64,000 nucleotides of DNA from Syntrophomonas wolfei subsp. methylbutyratica (GCF_001570625.1 NZ_BBQT01000013.1:1-64000), one strand, 5' to 3'. Positions 50,285 through 59,237 are shown, numbered from the stretch's first letter. The notes: a model not told the origin generated them from the sequence alone. Made by a program: numbers and translations.

Positions 50285-51151
50285 TTGTTATCTGAAATTG
50301 CTGATCTTCTGGAGCAAAAAGCCTTTTTTATGGGAAGCTCGCGGGATTTAGGAGCTTGCGATCGGGTGCTATTAGGACTCCCCCTGGACTCCACTACCAG
50401 TTTTCGCCCCGGAACCCGCCTGGCTCCCTACCGCATCCGGGAAGTTTCCGAAGCGGTGGAGGAATACAGCGTTTACCTGGACAAATCCCTGGAAGAAATC
50501 AATTTTTATGATGCCGGGGATATAGTAATACCTTTTGGCAATGTGCCTCAAAGCCTGAAGAACATTGAAGCAACCGCCCGCTATTTTTTGAAGCAGGAGA
50601 AAAAGCTTTTCTCCATAGGAGGAGAACACCTGGTTTCCCTTCCGCTTATAAAGGCTTATCATGACTTTTATCCGGATATGGTCGTAATACAGATGGATGC
50701 CCACGCCGATCTCCGAGCTGATTATCTGGGAGAGAAACTTTCCCATGCCAGCGTTATGAGGCGGGTGGCGGAAATTATTGGAACGAAGAAGCTGTTTCAG
50801 CTAGGTATACGCTCCGCCACCCGGGAAGAGTTGGATTATGCCCGGCAGCACAGCCAGCTTTATTTAGACCGATTTTTAACAGCACTGGAGGATGTAAAAG
50901 AGAAGATCGGTCAGCGACCGGTATACATAAGCCTGGACATTGATGTCCTGGATCCCGCTTTCGCTCCCGGTACGGGAACACCGGAGGCGGGAGGATTTTC
51001 CTCCCGGGATTTACTACAGATGCTGCACGAATTAAGAGAATTGGATGTTGTGGGCTTTGACCTGGTGGAAATATCCCCCCCCTGTGAACAAGGAGACAAT
51101 ACCTCCATATTGGGAGCCAAGATACTGCGTGAAGCCCTCCTGGCTTACTAA
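50285..51151 (+). CDS. speB: Agmatinase (ureohydrolase family)
   Basis: A 288-residue binuclear manganese enzyme hydrolysing agmatine to putrescine and urea. Metal ligands: GGEHLVSLP, then MDAHADLRADY and SLDIDVLDPAFAPGTGTPEA, with a final SPPCEQGDNTS. It completes the arginine-agmatine-putrescine-spermidine route begun by the upstream decarboxylase. TTG 50285 follows GGAGGT by 7 bases; the open frame runs nine codons more upstream. The stop codon is followed at once by repeat family D. Confidence 0.94.
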   Translation: MLSEIADLLEQKAFFMGSSRDLGACDRVLLGLPLDSTTSFRPGTRLAPYRIREVSEAVEEYSVYLDKSLEEINFYDAGDIVIPFGNVPQSLKNIEATARYFLKQEKKLFSIGGEHLVSLPLIKAYHDFYPDMVVIQMDAHADLRADYLGEKLSHASVMRRVAEIIGTKKLFQLGIRSATREELDYARQHSQLYLDRFLTALEDVKEKIGQRPVYISLDIDVLDPAFAPGTGTPEAGGFSSRDLLQMLHELRELDVVGFDLVEISPPCEQGDNTSILGAKILREALLAY

Positions 51152-51180
51152 GGTGCCAGGCACTTAAGTTGTTAAGTTAT
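51152..51180 (+). repeat. Repeat family D, copy 3
   Basis: Identical over 29 bases to 38517-38545; it begins the base after the speB stop codon. Confidence 0.88.
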
Positions 51181-51183
51181 TGC

Positions 51184-51214
51184 AATAAGTCCGAGGGACG
51201 TCCTCGGACTTATT
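51184..51214. terminator. Bidirectional terminator between speB and rubrerythrin
   Basis: AATAAGTCCGAGG and CCTCGGACTTATT form a perfect 13-bp stem with a five-base loop. The stem's AT-rich ends give T-rich tails both ways, so it can stop both convergent genes. Confidence 0.9.
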
Positions 51215-51224
51215 ATCATATTGT

Positions 51225-51764
51225 TTAATAATTTTCGGCCATTACCTCATAATAGCTCTGTGGATGGGCACAGGCCGGGCATTCCTCCGGGGCCTCCGTA
51301 CCTTCATGTACATAACCGCAGTTACGGCATCTCCATTTAACCGGCTTATCTTTCTTAAACACCGTATTATTTTTCACATTCTCCAGCAATTTCCGGTAGC
51401 GTTTTTCGTGTTCCTCTTCTACTTCGGCGATTTCTTTGAATATATCGGCGATTTCGTTAAAGCCTTCTTCCCGGGCGACTTTTTCAAATTCAGGATACAT
51501 GCTGGTATGTTCTTCGTTTTCGCCTTCAGCCGATGCCAAGAGGTTTTCGGCTGTAGCTGGAACTGCTCCTCCCATTAAGAATTTAAACAGGCGTTTGGCA
51601 TGTTCCTTCTCATTATCAGCAGTTTCCAGAAAGATGGCAGCAATCTGCTTAAAGCCCTCTTTATCAGCTTGACTGGCAAAGAAGCTATACTTGTTCCTGG
51701 CCTGGGATTCACCCGCAAAAGCTGCCCACAGGTTTTGTTCAGTCTTAGATCCTTTTAAATCCAT
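51225..51764 (-). CDS. Rubrerythrin
   Basis: A 179-residue di-iron protein that reduces hydrogen peroxide in anaerobes. The four-helix domain has AAFAGESQARNKYSFFASQA and ETADNEKEHAKRLFKFL in the first pair, EYPEF-like EKVAREEGFNEIADIFKEIA followed by VEEEHEKRY in the second. The C-terminal rubredoxin domain has CRNCGYVHEG and CPACAHPQSYY, holding one Fe(Cys)4 site. Full-length and typical. The ATG has a good AAAGGAGGAAT upstream on the minus strand. It is monocistronic. Confidence 0.95.
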   Translation of the reverse strand: MDLKGSKTEQNLWAAFAGESQARNKYSFFASQADKEGFKQIAAIFLETADNEKEHAKRLFKFLMGGAVPATAENLLASAEGENEEHTSMYPEFEKVAREEGFNEIADIFKEIAEVEEEHEKRYRKLLENVKNNTVFKKDKPVKWRCRNCGYVHEGTEAPEECPACAHPQSYYEVMAENY

Positions 51765-51899
51765 ATTTTTATTCCTCCTTTTTCAATTGTAGTTTCCACT
51801 CCTTGGGGATACAAACAGCGATAAAGTGAGTAAAGTAGCCGCAGCTGTGGGTAAAACGTCAGGAAATAGCCCCCCTCACCCCTTACTCCTCTCACTTTT

Positions 51900-52334
51900 T
51901 TAAGTTACAATTTTGTCAGGATAAACATATATGGAGTTGCTGTTTCCCTTACGTTTAAAGGTCAGCATTTCCTCCAGGAGTTCCAGAACCTGTTCCATTT
52001 CCTCCGGGGAATCTTCTGCACCTTCATCCAGCCTGATGCTGAATTCTGCAACGGGAACTTCCATCCAATTAAGCAGTTTCAACTCCTGCAGGCCTTCACC
52101 GATAAATTCCATTTCTACTGCCGGGATGGAGAATGGAGTCTTGGATTTGCTCTTTATGTGTTCTTCCAGAAGAGCAATAAATTCCTTAAGTCGTTCTTCC
52201 TTTTCCGGAGTAATCACATATTGGAACAAGATATCGTAAAGGCTTTGGGTTAGAACGATAGAGGTTACACGAGGTAAGAGATAGTGATTCTCAAGTTTAA
52301 TAAAATCCAGCCCGAATTTAACTGTTTCTTTCAA
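51900..52334 (-). CDS. Conserved-looking protein of unknown function
   Basis: A 144-residue acidic, soluble protein that I cannot assign. The middle (SLYDILFQYVITPEKEERLK, then FIALLEEHIKSKSK) looks helical. The C-terminal half is rich in glutamate (EDSPEEMEQVLELLEEMLTF). No cysteine or metal motif, no signal. TTG 52334 has AAGGAGTG ten bases upstream, so it is likely translated. It stands between rubrerythrin and a small divergent gene; the gap 51765-51899 holds only CTCCTCTCACTT-type repeats. Confidence 0.6.
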   Translation of the reverse strand: MKETVKFGLDFIKLENHYLLPRVTSIVLTQSLYDILFQYVITPEKEERLKEFIALLEEHIKSKSKTPFSIPAVEMEFIGEGLQELKLLNWMEVPVAEFSIRLDEGAEDSPEEMEQVLELLEEMLTFKRKGNSNSIYVYPDKIVT

Positions 52335-52492
52335 ATAGCCATCACTCCTTATCTTGCTTTAATAGGATTTTACCGGTTTATTAATATCTTCACAAGCGTT
52401 AAAATCAAAAATATAGCTTAGTTATACCCGGAAAAGCACTATTTTATTGTTGTTTACGAGGAATAAGAGAATATAGTGAAAGGGGGGCCATA

Positions 52493-52648
52493 ATGCCTGA
52501 AAATAGAGATACTAAAAAAAAGAGGGTTCGTATTGATGACCCTGAGGAATTAAAGAAGATTGAACAGACCAGGCTAAAGAATAATTTAATAGGAATCGCT
52601 ATTCTGCTATTTATGCTTGTAGTTGGTCTATTTTATCGGGGTTGCTAA
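52493..52648 (+). CDS. 51-residue single-pass membrane protein
   Basis: A short gene with AAGGGGGGCC upstream of ATG 52493. The product has a charged N-terminal half (PENRDTKKKRVRIDDPEELK, then KIEQTRLKNN) and one C-terminal membrane helix, LIGIAILLFMLVVGLFYRG, ending in Cys. Inside-positive charge before the helix suggests a cytoplasmic N-terminus. I do not recognise a family. It is followed at once by a bidirectional terminator, which supports a real transcript. Confidence 0.65.
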   Translation: MPENRDTKKKRVRIDDPEELKKIEQTRLKNNLIGIAILLFMLVVGLFYRGC

Positions 52649-52660
52649 ATGCGGACAAAA

Positions 52661-52688
52661 GGGGACAAGGGACCGGTCCCCTTGTCCC
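52661..52688. terminator. Family C palindrome as bidirectional terminator
   Basis: GGGACAAGGGACC and GGTCCCCTTGTCCC form a near-perfect palindrome between the small gene and trpS, which converge here. Read on the minus strand it is followed by CTTTTGT. Confidence 0.8.
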
Positions 52689-52694
52689 GTCTGA

Positions 52695-53702
52695 CTACCC
52701 GAAGTAGTTAATTTTCATAGCGGAGCGGACATCAAGCATAGTCTCTTTGGCTACAGCATGAGCTCTTCTGGTTCCTTCCTGCAGGATATCCTTGACCAGC
52801 TCAGGTTGCTCAAGATAAGATTGTCTTCTTTCCCGCATGGGCTCCAGTAATTCATTGAGTTTAGCAGTGAGTTTTTTCTTGCACTGCACACAACCAATCC
52901 TGCCCTGGCGGCAGTCAGCTTCCACTTCCTCAATTTCCGCCTTGTTAAAAACCTGGTGATAGGCATAGACCGTACATACTTCCGGATGTCCCAGGTCGGT
53001 CTTTCTAATCCGGGCCGGGTCAGTAACAGCATCCCATACCTTCTGCTTCACCTCGTCAGCACTGTCGGCCAGGAAAATAGCGTTATTAAGACTCTTGCTC
53101 ATCTTGTCCTTCCCATCCAGCCCTATCAGGCGAGGAACATCTCCTACCAGAACCTGCGGCTCAACCAGAACCGGTTCATAGAGTTCATTAAAACGCCGTA
53201 CTATCTTGCGGCTTAATTCAATATGAGGAATCTGGTCTTCGCCTACCGGTACCAGATCCGCCTTGAAAATAGTTATATCTGCTGCCTGGCTAACCGGATA
53301 ACCCAGGAAACCATAGGGCATATCGCTGAGGCCGTGCTGCGCCGCTTCCGTTTTTATTGTAGGGTTGTGGCGCAACACATTAACTGTGGTAAACATGGAG
53401 TAATACATGGTTAATTCATGTATCTCCGGAATCATACTCTGAATAAAAATGGTTGATATCTCGGGTTTAATTCCTGCCGCCAGGTAATCGGTAGCAATTT
53501 GAAAAACATCGCGGCTCAGGTTCTCGTCCTTTTCCCAATGGGTGGTTAAGGCCTGTACATCCGCTATAATAATATAGCTGTCATATTCATCCTGCAGTTT
53601 AACCCGGTTGGCCAAACTCCCCACATAATGCCCCAGGTGCAGGCTGCCGGTAGGCCTATCTCCAGTCAGTATTCTTTTCTTCTTATTATTATTCATCCGC
53701 AT
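52695..53702 (-). CDS. trpS: Tryptophanyl-tRNA synthetase
   Basis: A 335-residue class I synthetase charging tRNA-Trp. It shows RILTGDRPTGSLHLGHYVGS (HIGH-like region), PVSQAADITIFKADLVPVGE followed by DQIPHIELSR, and the KMSKS loop in DGKDKMSKSLNNAI. CQGR-like CRQGRIGCVQCKKKL in the anticodon domain holds four cysteine-type residues. AGGGAG precedes the ATG at 53702; the ATG at 53696 has a better spacing and is equally possible. No T-box leader was seen in the 180 bases upstream. Confidence 0.96.
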   Translation of the reverse strand: MRMNNNKKKRILTGDRPTGSLHLGHYVGSLANRVKLQDEYDSYIIIADVQALTTHWEKDENLSRDVFQIATDYLAAGIKPEISTIFIQSMIPEIHELTMYYSMFTTVNVLRHNPTIKTEAAQHGLSDMPYGFLGYPVSQAADITIFKADLVPVGEDQIPHIELSRKIVRRFNELYEPVLVEPQVLVGDVPRLIGLDGKDKMSKSLNNAIFLADSADEVKQKVWDAVTDPARIRKTDLGHPEVCTVYAYHQVFNKAEIEEVEADCRQGRIGCVQCKKKLTAKLNELLEPMRERRQSYLEQPELVKDILQEGTRRAHAVAKETMLDVRSAMKINYFG

Positions 53703-53754
53703 TATCTCCCTACTATAATAAATTAACATAATAATGTTTTTTCCACTGAAAAGT

Positions 53755-53823
53755 AAGTTAGTACGAAAAGTGGAGTAAGGGGTAAGGGGTTGCGGTGATA
53801 AAAGGACCGTCCCCTTGACACCC
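53755..53823. repeat. GTAAGGGG tract plus family C core
   Basis: AAAAGTGGAGTAAGGGGTAA then GATAAAAGGACCGTCCCCTT and GACACCCC, the same order as at 4128 and 16436. Confidence 0.65.
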
Positions 53824-53881
53824 CACCTCTTTACATTTTTAAGTCCCTAAAATACCATTATATTTTGAAACCATCGTTAGT

Positions 53882-56800
53882 TCAAGCCTGCTTCTCGCTC
53901 CGGGCCGGTTCCAGGCCCAGGGAATAGATGAAAAGAACAGCGAAGTAAAGAGACATGCTGGCCGCCGAGGTGATCCCCGAGTCATTAAAGAGAATTGCCA
54001 CCATGGATGAAAGCAGTATTCCCCGCAGTCCCTGAAGTATCAGCGGTTGTCTTTCACTGTAGGCCTTTATCCGGCGGCGGGGCCGGAAAAGCAAAAAACT
54101 GACCAGCAGCATGCCGGCCAGGAGAATCCATCCCCAACCCCCGTAGCTGATTACCCTGAGTTGCATTTGCACTTTACGGCTAATGATATTTATAATCTCT
54201 ACCCAACCCCCGTTCATAATGAGCGCAATGCTATGCCCCAGGTGAGATTGCACTTCCAGCGGCTGCCTCAGGTCAATGAGGGCCATAAGCAGCAAGAGCA
54301 GAGCTGTCAGAACCAGAATGAACACTATCTTTTTCCAGCTAATCCTGATATAGCCCCGGCTTAAAGCCAGGTAACTGTAACCCAGGCCAATACTGGCAGT
54401 AATGGCTCCTCCCACATTAATACCGAACAAGGGATAGGCTATCAGGAAAATGATGGCGGCGAAAATAAGAGCAGAGAACAGGCGGTTTTTGGAAGTGAAT
54501 GATTTGCTGAGTATTAATGTAGCCAGGACAATAGTAGCTCCTATAAGTACCCCCATATATTCATTACCCAGACCGTAATAGCGCGCACCGCTGATAACCC
54601 GGTAGCTCATGACTGAATTGGCTATCAAGCTGCCCTTGCTCATCAGATCCCAGGCAATGGTTATAATAGTGGCGGAAATAATTAAAAACAGGGGGTTTAA
54701 TCTCAAGATTCGAGCCAATAAGAAGCCGGCAATAGTTAAAAAGAGGTTTAATAAGAGCAAGAGCAAAAAAAAATACAGAGGCCGGGTGAAGGTAAACAGG
54801 CCGACTAACAGCATAGACCAGGGAAGGCATAGAATGAAGCCCAGAATAGGAAGCCGCAAGGGGTTATCCGGGGAACGAAGCGAGAGCCAGCAGGCCAGCA
54901 GCAATAAGAGCAGGATCAAAGCGATGAATGAGGATAAAATAATGGCCTGATATACATAATTAAAGACTTCCCGGTGATTCAGCTTTTTAAGCTGCTGGAA
55001 ACTATCATTGGCAGCTGTAGCAAAAATGTTCTCTTTTCTCTCCGGATTCAGACAGTTAAGGATGGAATTCTGCAGGCTGGTGGTCAACACTATTCCCGTA
55101 CGTCGAGTGGAATAGCTGGTAAGAGTCCCCTCAAAACCGGGCTTGATTATTATTACGGGGGTCAATAAAGCGCTGGGGATGTAAGAGTTCCTGGACGGAC
55201 TGGGGCTTATAATATAAATGAAATTATCCCCGGGAAGCAGTTCCTCCTGGATTTGTCTGATACTGCCATCGATACGCTGCAGGATATTTTTACGCTCCTC
55301 CCGGTAGCGAGCCAGGGAAAAGGAAGAATACATGGATTCCAAGCGCGACAGGTCACCGAACTCCAGCAGGATTACATCATTATTATCTCGGAGAATAGAG
55401 AATTGCCCACGCATTTTATCATAATCACTTTGCAAGGGAAGCAGGCTTTCATTAAAGCCGCCCGGGCGGCACATTTGGGGGCCAATGGCACCGCTGTCAA
55501 CTATACCCCGGGAATCCATTAATAGCAGGCAACCCGAGCGGTTGGGATAGCCCGGGCGGTCAGAATTCCCGATAACCGCAGTCTTTAAACCCAGAGCATG
55601 AATACTGTCTCCCAGTCTACCTGCCTGCCCCAGGTTTCTCTGGCTATTGTTTTTCTCAATGACATTAATGCTGCTAATCAAAATATTATCTTTTTCAGGA
55701 ACAATGCCGGTATTGCGGGCGAAAATATCCGCCGCCGGTTCTCCCTCCAGGACTTCTCCGGCTTCATAGTTTAAATGAGCATTGCTGCTGCCCACCGCCA
55801 GTTTTCCCGCCGATATAGTACAGCAGCCGTTTATGCTGGTACGCTCCCCACCGGTAATCGTGTTCAGCAGGCCAATTCCCCCTTGCTCTTGCAATTTCCA
55901 GAGATAGGGAGTAGTTTGGGGACTCAAATCATTTATACTCAATTTATCAATCATGTAGATGATAACTTGCCTGGGTTCCGGCTTCCTTTCCGTCTCCGCA
56001 GCCTGCACGGGTTTGGCACAGCCGAAAACACAAACCAACAGCAATCCCCCTATTATTATCTTTTTAGGAACAGAGGGAGAAGTTTCGCTGCTCCTTGGCA
56101 TACAAAAGAACCCTCCCCCGGTGTCCCCTCCCTCAGCCAGCAATATTCCCAGGTAGGATAGGAGGTAAAGGAAGATAAGTGCTGCCGCAATTACTCCGGT
56201 ATCATTGACCAGGAAAACAGTTGCCGCAGCAATAAGGAGGGTATTGCTAATCGGCAGCACCTCGGGTTTTGCTTCTTTCAAAGCCTGAAGTGGCTTTTTG
56301 CGCCAGATACAGGCCAGCACAATAATACCCAGCAGTAAAACAATACTCCAGGCGGAATGATAGATGGTGCTGCCCAGAATGCCCAGTTTAGTGCGGATTA
56401 TGGAAAGGAAGATGCCGGGGTCATTGCTAATCAGAAGTTTAATGGTTTTTCCGGCATGGGAAGGATTGGGATTAAGCCAATTGTCCAGGAAAGCCGTAAG
56501 CAATACCCCCAGCACCGCCAATACCCCGATAATCAGCAGTTGTTTAAAGTGCAATCGTTGTTCCAGCAAATATATCACCAGTACACCGGTGGTAACCAGA
56601 GCGGTGATAAGCCCGCCCACATTGGCGCCATATGCAGGATGACCTATGGCAAAAGACAGCAACAACAAAGAGGGCAGCGCGATTAGCATCCTGCCTCTGC
56701 TGCTCAATCTCAATTTGGCCACGAGCAGGCTCAGGGCAATAACGGAAGAGGCGATTAATATTCCCATGTAATCATTACCTATGCCATAAAACCTTCCTCC

Positions 56801-58324
56801 TGCTATAGCATCAGAACCCAGAGGAGACAAGAGCATCAGCGGAGAACCCCGGAGGCCGTCCGCCAGGGTCAATAAAGCCACTGCCGCCGTAAGAAAAAGG
56901 AAGGCATTAGCCGAAGCCCTGAAAATGAGCTGGAGAAGGAGGGCCAGGAGCATCGAAGCCGCCAATGCTATAATAATACTCCAGCTTATCGAAGGATAGG
57001 AAGAATAGCTTAAAAACATAAAAACCAGAGGCATACTGAGGCTGGTATAAAACAAAAAGAGCCAAAAAGACTTCCATTTAGTTCTTATATTACAGGCCAG
57101 GCAAGCCACTCCAATAATGCTGAGAAAAGCCAGGGCAATAAAACTATAATGCAGGGGAGATCTAGCCGCCCTCAATCGTACGAAAAAGCCCAGATCCCGC
57201 TCCAGTTTCTCCAGGCTGTTATCCGTCGCCGGAACAACTTTCATGCTGCTGTTCTGATAGATGCTCTCAGGATTAAAAAAAGCCAGGATACTGGGCAAAA
57301 AGTCAGAACTATTAACCAGACCGCTGCGCCGGGTAGTAGAAGAAGTTAAAAGACCTGCCTCCTTCCCGGGCTGATACATAATAAACGCTGTTAAACCGAA
57401 ATTACCTGCCAGAACCATATCCTTGTGGGGATTGGGCACCAGAATGACCAGCATAGTTTTTTGCAAGTCCAGCCTGGGCAGCAACCGACCCAATAGTTCA
57501 TCATTACTTTCTATGGCGTGCTTACGATGTCGGACCAGCACTTCATCAGCACAGTTTGTCCGGCTTTTTTCCACCCGGCTGCTATCACCCAAATCAACAA
57601 ATATTATATCGGCTTTTTTCAAAGAGTCGTCAATTTTATCAAGAAGGATTTGTTGCCGGCTGCGGACTCCGGCCAGGCTCAGCTTATCTTTTTCCAGGAG
57701 ATTTGCGCTGACGTCACCTTCATCAACCTGCCCGGCTTCATTCATGGCCAGGAGTACTATATTTCGATCCACCGAATTTATAGTATCTGCATTGCCCAGG
57801 GCGGCAGTTTTAAGGCCGCAGTCTTCCGCTAAAGCAGCTAATTGCCCGGGGGTAAAAGAAGGATTATGCTTGCCGGCATATTTTTTCAGGGGTTCTATAT
57901 ATAGATTAACCAGGCCCTCCGGAGGCGCGGGTAAACCGGTAAAGAGCTGATAAAGTTTTCCTGCCGAAGGAGGGGAATCCCTATCAATAAAAATATTGGG
58001 CAGTTCTCTGACTTCTTCATCACCATTAAAAGAGAATTCAGCATTGGAGATGCTGCCTACCCGGTTACCGCTGGCCAGGGAAAGGTATGAACTGGAGGGC
58101 AGCCGGCTCTTCGTTCTGATATTGATAAGAGCAGTAGCACTTTTGGCCACCAGGCGGTGCAAGTTGGGGGTATCGGCCTGGCAAAGATCGGCAACATCAA
58201 TATAATCCATTACCAGAATGACCGCCTTCTTTTCCTGCTTTTCAGCAGCCAGAGCAAGATCATTGGCATTAGGGTAAAAAAATACTAATAGAAATAAAAA
58301 CAGAACAACAACGCGAAATCTCAT
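53882..58324 (-). CDS. 1480-residue internally duplicated phosphatase-like/multi-helix membrane protein
   Basis: A very large membrane protein of two similar halves. Each half has a signal-like helix, an extracytoplasmic domain of about 330 residues with an alkaline-phosphatase-superfamily feel (AVILVMDYIDVADL near 34; VIIYMIDKLSINDL near 788), then some ten membrane helices. Shared marks: GLKTAALGNAD/GLKTAVIGNSD, STTRRSGLV/STRRTGIV, GGRFYGIGNDYMGILI (514) and GARYYGLGNEYMGVLI (1253), ANVGGLITA/INVGGAITA, FLVNDTGV/ILFNDSGI. The second half begins with its own signal-peptide-like helix, GGLLLVCVFGCAKPVQA, so this looks like fused tandem genes. Function unknown. GGAGGAT precedes the ATG. Confidence 0.85.
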   Translation of the reverse strand: MRFRVVVLFLFLLVFFYPNANDLALAAEKQEKKAVILVMDYIDVADLCQADTPNLHRLVAKSATALINIRTKSRLPSSSYLSLASGNRVGSISNAEFSFNGDEEVRELPNIFIDRDSPPSAGKLYQLFTGLPAPPEGLVNLYIEPLKKYAGKHNPSFTPGQLAALAEDCGLKTAALGNADTINSVDRNIVLLAMNEAGQVDEGDVSANLLEKDKLSLAGVRSRQQILLDKIDDSLKKADIIFVDLGDSSRVEKSRTNCADEVLVRHRKHAIESNDELLGRLLPRLDLQKTMLVILVPNPHKDMVLAGNFGLTAFIMYQPGKEAGLLTSSTTRRSGLVNSSDFLPSILAFFNPESIYQNSSMKVVPATDNSLEKLERDLGFFVRLRAARSPLHYSFIALAFLSIIGVACLACNIRTKWKSFWLFLFYTSLSMPLVFMFLSYSSYPSISWSIIIALAASMLLALLLQLIFRASANAFLFLTAAVALLTLADGLRGSPLMLLSPLGSDAIAGGRFYGIGNDYMGILIASSVIALSLLVAKLRLSSRGRMLIALPSLLLLSFAIGHPAYGANVGGLITALVTTGVLVIYLLEQRLHFKQLLIIGVLAVLGVLLTAFLDNWLNPNPSHAGKTIKLLISNDPGIFLSIIRTKLGILGSTIYHSAWSIVLLLGIIVLACIWRKKPLQALKEAKPEVLPISNTLLIAAATVFLVNDTGVIAAALIFLYLLSYLGILLAEGGDTGGGFFCMPRSSETSPSVPKKIIIGGLLLVCVFGCAKPVQAAETERKPEPRQVIIYMIDKLSINDLSPQTTPYLWKLQEQGGIGLLNTITGGERTSINGCCTISAGKLAVGSSNAHLNYEAGEVLEGEPAADIFARNTGIVPEKDNILISSINVIEKNNSQRNLGQAGRLGDSIHALGLKTAVIGNSDRPGYPNRSGCLLLMDSRGIVDSGAIGPQMCRPGGFNESLLPLQSDYDKMRGQFSILRDNNDVILLEFGDLSRLESMYSSFSLARYREERKNILQRIDGSIRQIQEELLPGDNFIYIISPSPSRNSYIPSALLTPVIIIKPGFEGTLTSYSTRRTGIVLTTSLQNSILNCLNPERKENIFATAANDSFQQLKKLNHREVFNYVYQAIILSSFIALILLLLLLACWLSLRSPDNPLRLPILGFILCLPWSMLLVGLFTFTRPLYFFLLLLLLNLFLTIAGFLLARILRLNPLFLIISATIITIAWDLMSKGSLIANSVMSYRVISGARYYGLGNEYMGVLIGATIVLATLILSKSFTSKNRLFSALIFAAIIFLIAYPLFGINVGGAITASIGLGYSYLALSRGYIRISWKKIVFILVLTALLLLLMALIDLRQPLEVQSHLGHSIALIMNGGWVEIINIISRKVQMQLRVISYGGWGWILLAGMLLVSFLLFRPRRRIKAYSERQPLILQGLRGILLSSMVAILFNDSGITSAASMSLYFAVLFIYSLGLEPARSEKQA

Positions 58325-58556
58325 ATCTGATCCTCCTAATCGCTAGCTTATGAAATTCTATACAAAGCTATTTATTCCTCCCCAGAAAAACAAACATATA
58401 ATAACGGAAGGCGGAAGACGGAGGACGGAAAATGGAGGAAGACCCCTTACCCCTAACTCCTCACTTCTCTAAGGAATGCTTTTTGCATAGAAATTATTAT
58501 TGGCTAAGCCAGGATTTACCGGCCTTAAAGCAGCCAAAAAAAACTTCCCGGTTTTA
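58325..58556. other. Divergent spacer with GGAAGACGGA repeats
   Basis: Holds a family F tract (GGAAGGCGGAAGACGGAGG, then ACGGAAAATGGAGG at 58408-58436) and CCCCTTACCCCTAACTCC with CTCACTTCTC. The promoter of the giant gene should lie at the left end, but none is clear. Confidence 0.5.
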
Positions 58557-58584
58557 TTGACATGGAGCAGAAATATGCTAAAAT
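58557..58584 (+). promoter_or_regulatory. Promoter of speD
   Basis: TTGACA (58557) and TAAAAT (58579) are spaced by 16 bases, with TGC before the -10 (extended type). A leader of about 65 bases follows, containing an early AAGGAGG at 58609 not linked to any start codon. Confidence 0.88.
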
Positions 58585-58656
58585 TCTACATGTACGTTTT
58601 AAGTTAAGGAAGGAGGTCTGGGATTTTTAAATAAAAACTGAAGGGAGGAGACATTA

Positions 58657-59037
58657 TTGCAGTCTTTGGGGCGTCACGTATTGGCTGAAATATACGGATG
58701 TCGATTTGAAGTGTTGAATGATATCAAGAAAGTTGAGGATATCATGGTCAACGCTGCTTTAGAGGCTGGCGCCGAAATTAGAGAATTCGTATTTCACAAG
58801 TTTAGTCCGCAGGGAGTGAGTGGAGTAGTTGTAATTTCGGAATCTCACCTGGCGATTCACACCTGGCCCGAATTAGGATATGCAGCACTAGATGTATTTA
58901 CTTGCGGAGATAGAGTTGACCCTTGGGATGCCTGCAACTATGTGGCGGAAATGTTTAGTGCCGGTGATATGAAGGCATCGGAAGTAAAACGGGGGTTGAT
59001 GGAGCAGCCGGAGGAACGCCTGGTGGCAAATATGTAG
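58657..59037 (+). CDS. speD: S-adenosylmethionine decarboxylase proenzyme
   Basis: A 126-residue prokaryotic class 1B proenzyme. Cleavage between Glu62 and Ser63 in VVISESHLAIHTWPE makes the pyruvoyl alpha chain; the second family block is YAALDVFTCGDRVDPW with the catalytic cysteine. It supplies decarboxylated SAM for the spermidine synthase at 49320. TTG 58657 follows GGGAGGAG. It is monocistronic with its own strong promoter and terminator, divergent from the giant membrane gene. Confidence 0.96.
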   Translation: MQSLGRHVLAEIYGCRFEVLNDIKKVEDIMVNAALEAGAEIREFVFHKFSPQGVSGVVVISESHLAIHTWPELGYAALDVFTCGDRVDPWDACNYVAEMFSAGDMKASEVKRGLMEQPEERLVANM

Positions 59038-59095
59038 GAGGGATACTATTTTAGTAGACCGAAGTAACTTAAAAAAGACTTGGGTTTATAATTAG

Positions 59096-59138
59096 CAGGC
59101 CTTGCTGAAAAAATAAAGCAGGGCCTGATTTTATTTTC
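59096..59138 (+). terminator. Terminator of speD
   Basis: CAGGCCTTGCT and AGCAGGGCCTG form an 11-bp stem with one wobble, then ATTTTATTTT. Confidence 0.88.
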
Positions 59139-59154
59139 TGACTCCCGCTATTCC

Positions 59155-59228
59155 CCATAAGCCGCGAGACACACCGCAGGTGTTACCCGTGCGTAACGCC
59201 CTGTGGGCACAACTGCTGCGAGGCAAGA
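59155..59228 (+). repeat. Repeat family A internal fragment
   Basis: AAGCCGCGAGACACACCGCA then GGTGTTACCCGTGCGTAACG and GGGCACAACTGCTGCGAGG. Ends are missing; it stops at the target site of the 153-bp element. Confidence 0.6.
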
Positions 59229-59237
59229 GGACGGTTC

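Noticed and set aside
53703-53880. T-box leader for trpS
   Set aside because: Only recurring intergenic repeats are present; no specifier hairpin or T-box sequence was found.
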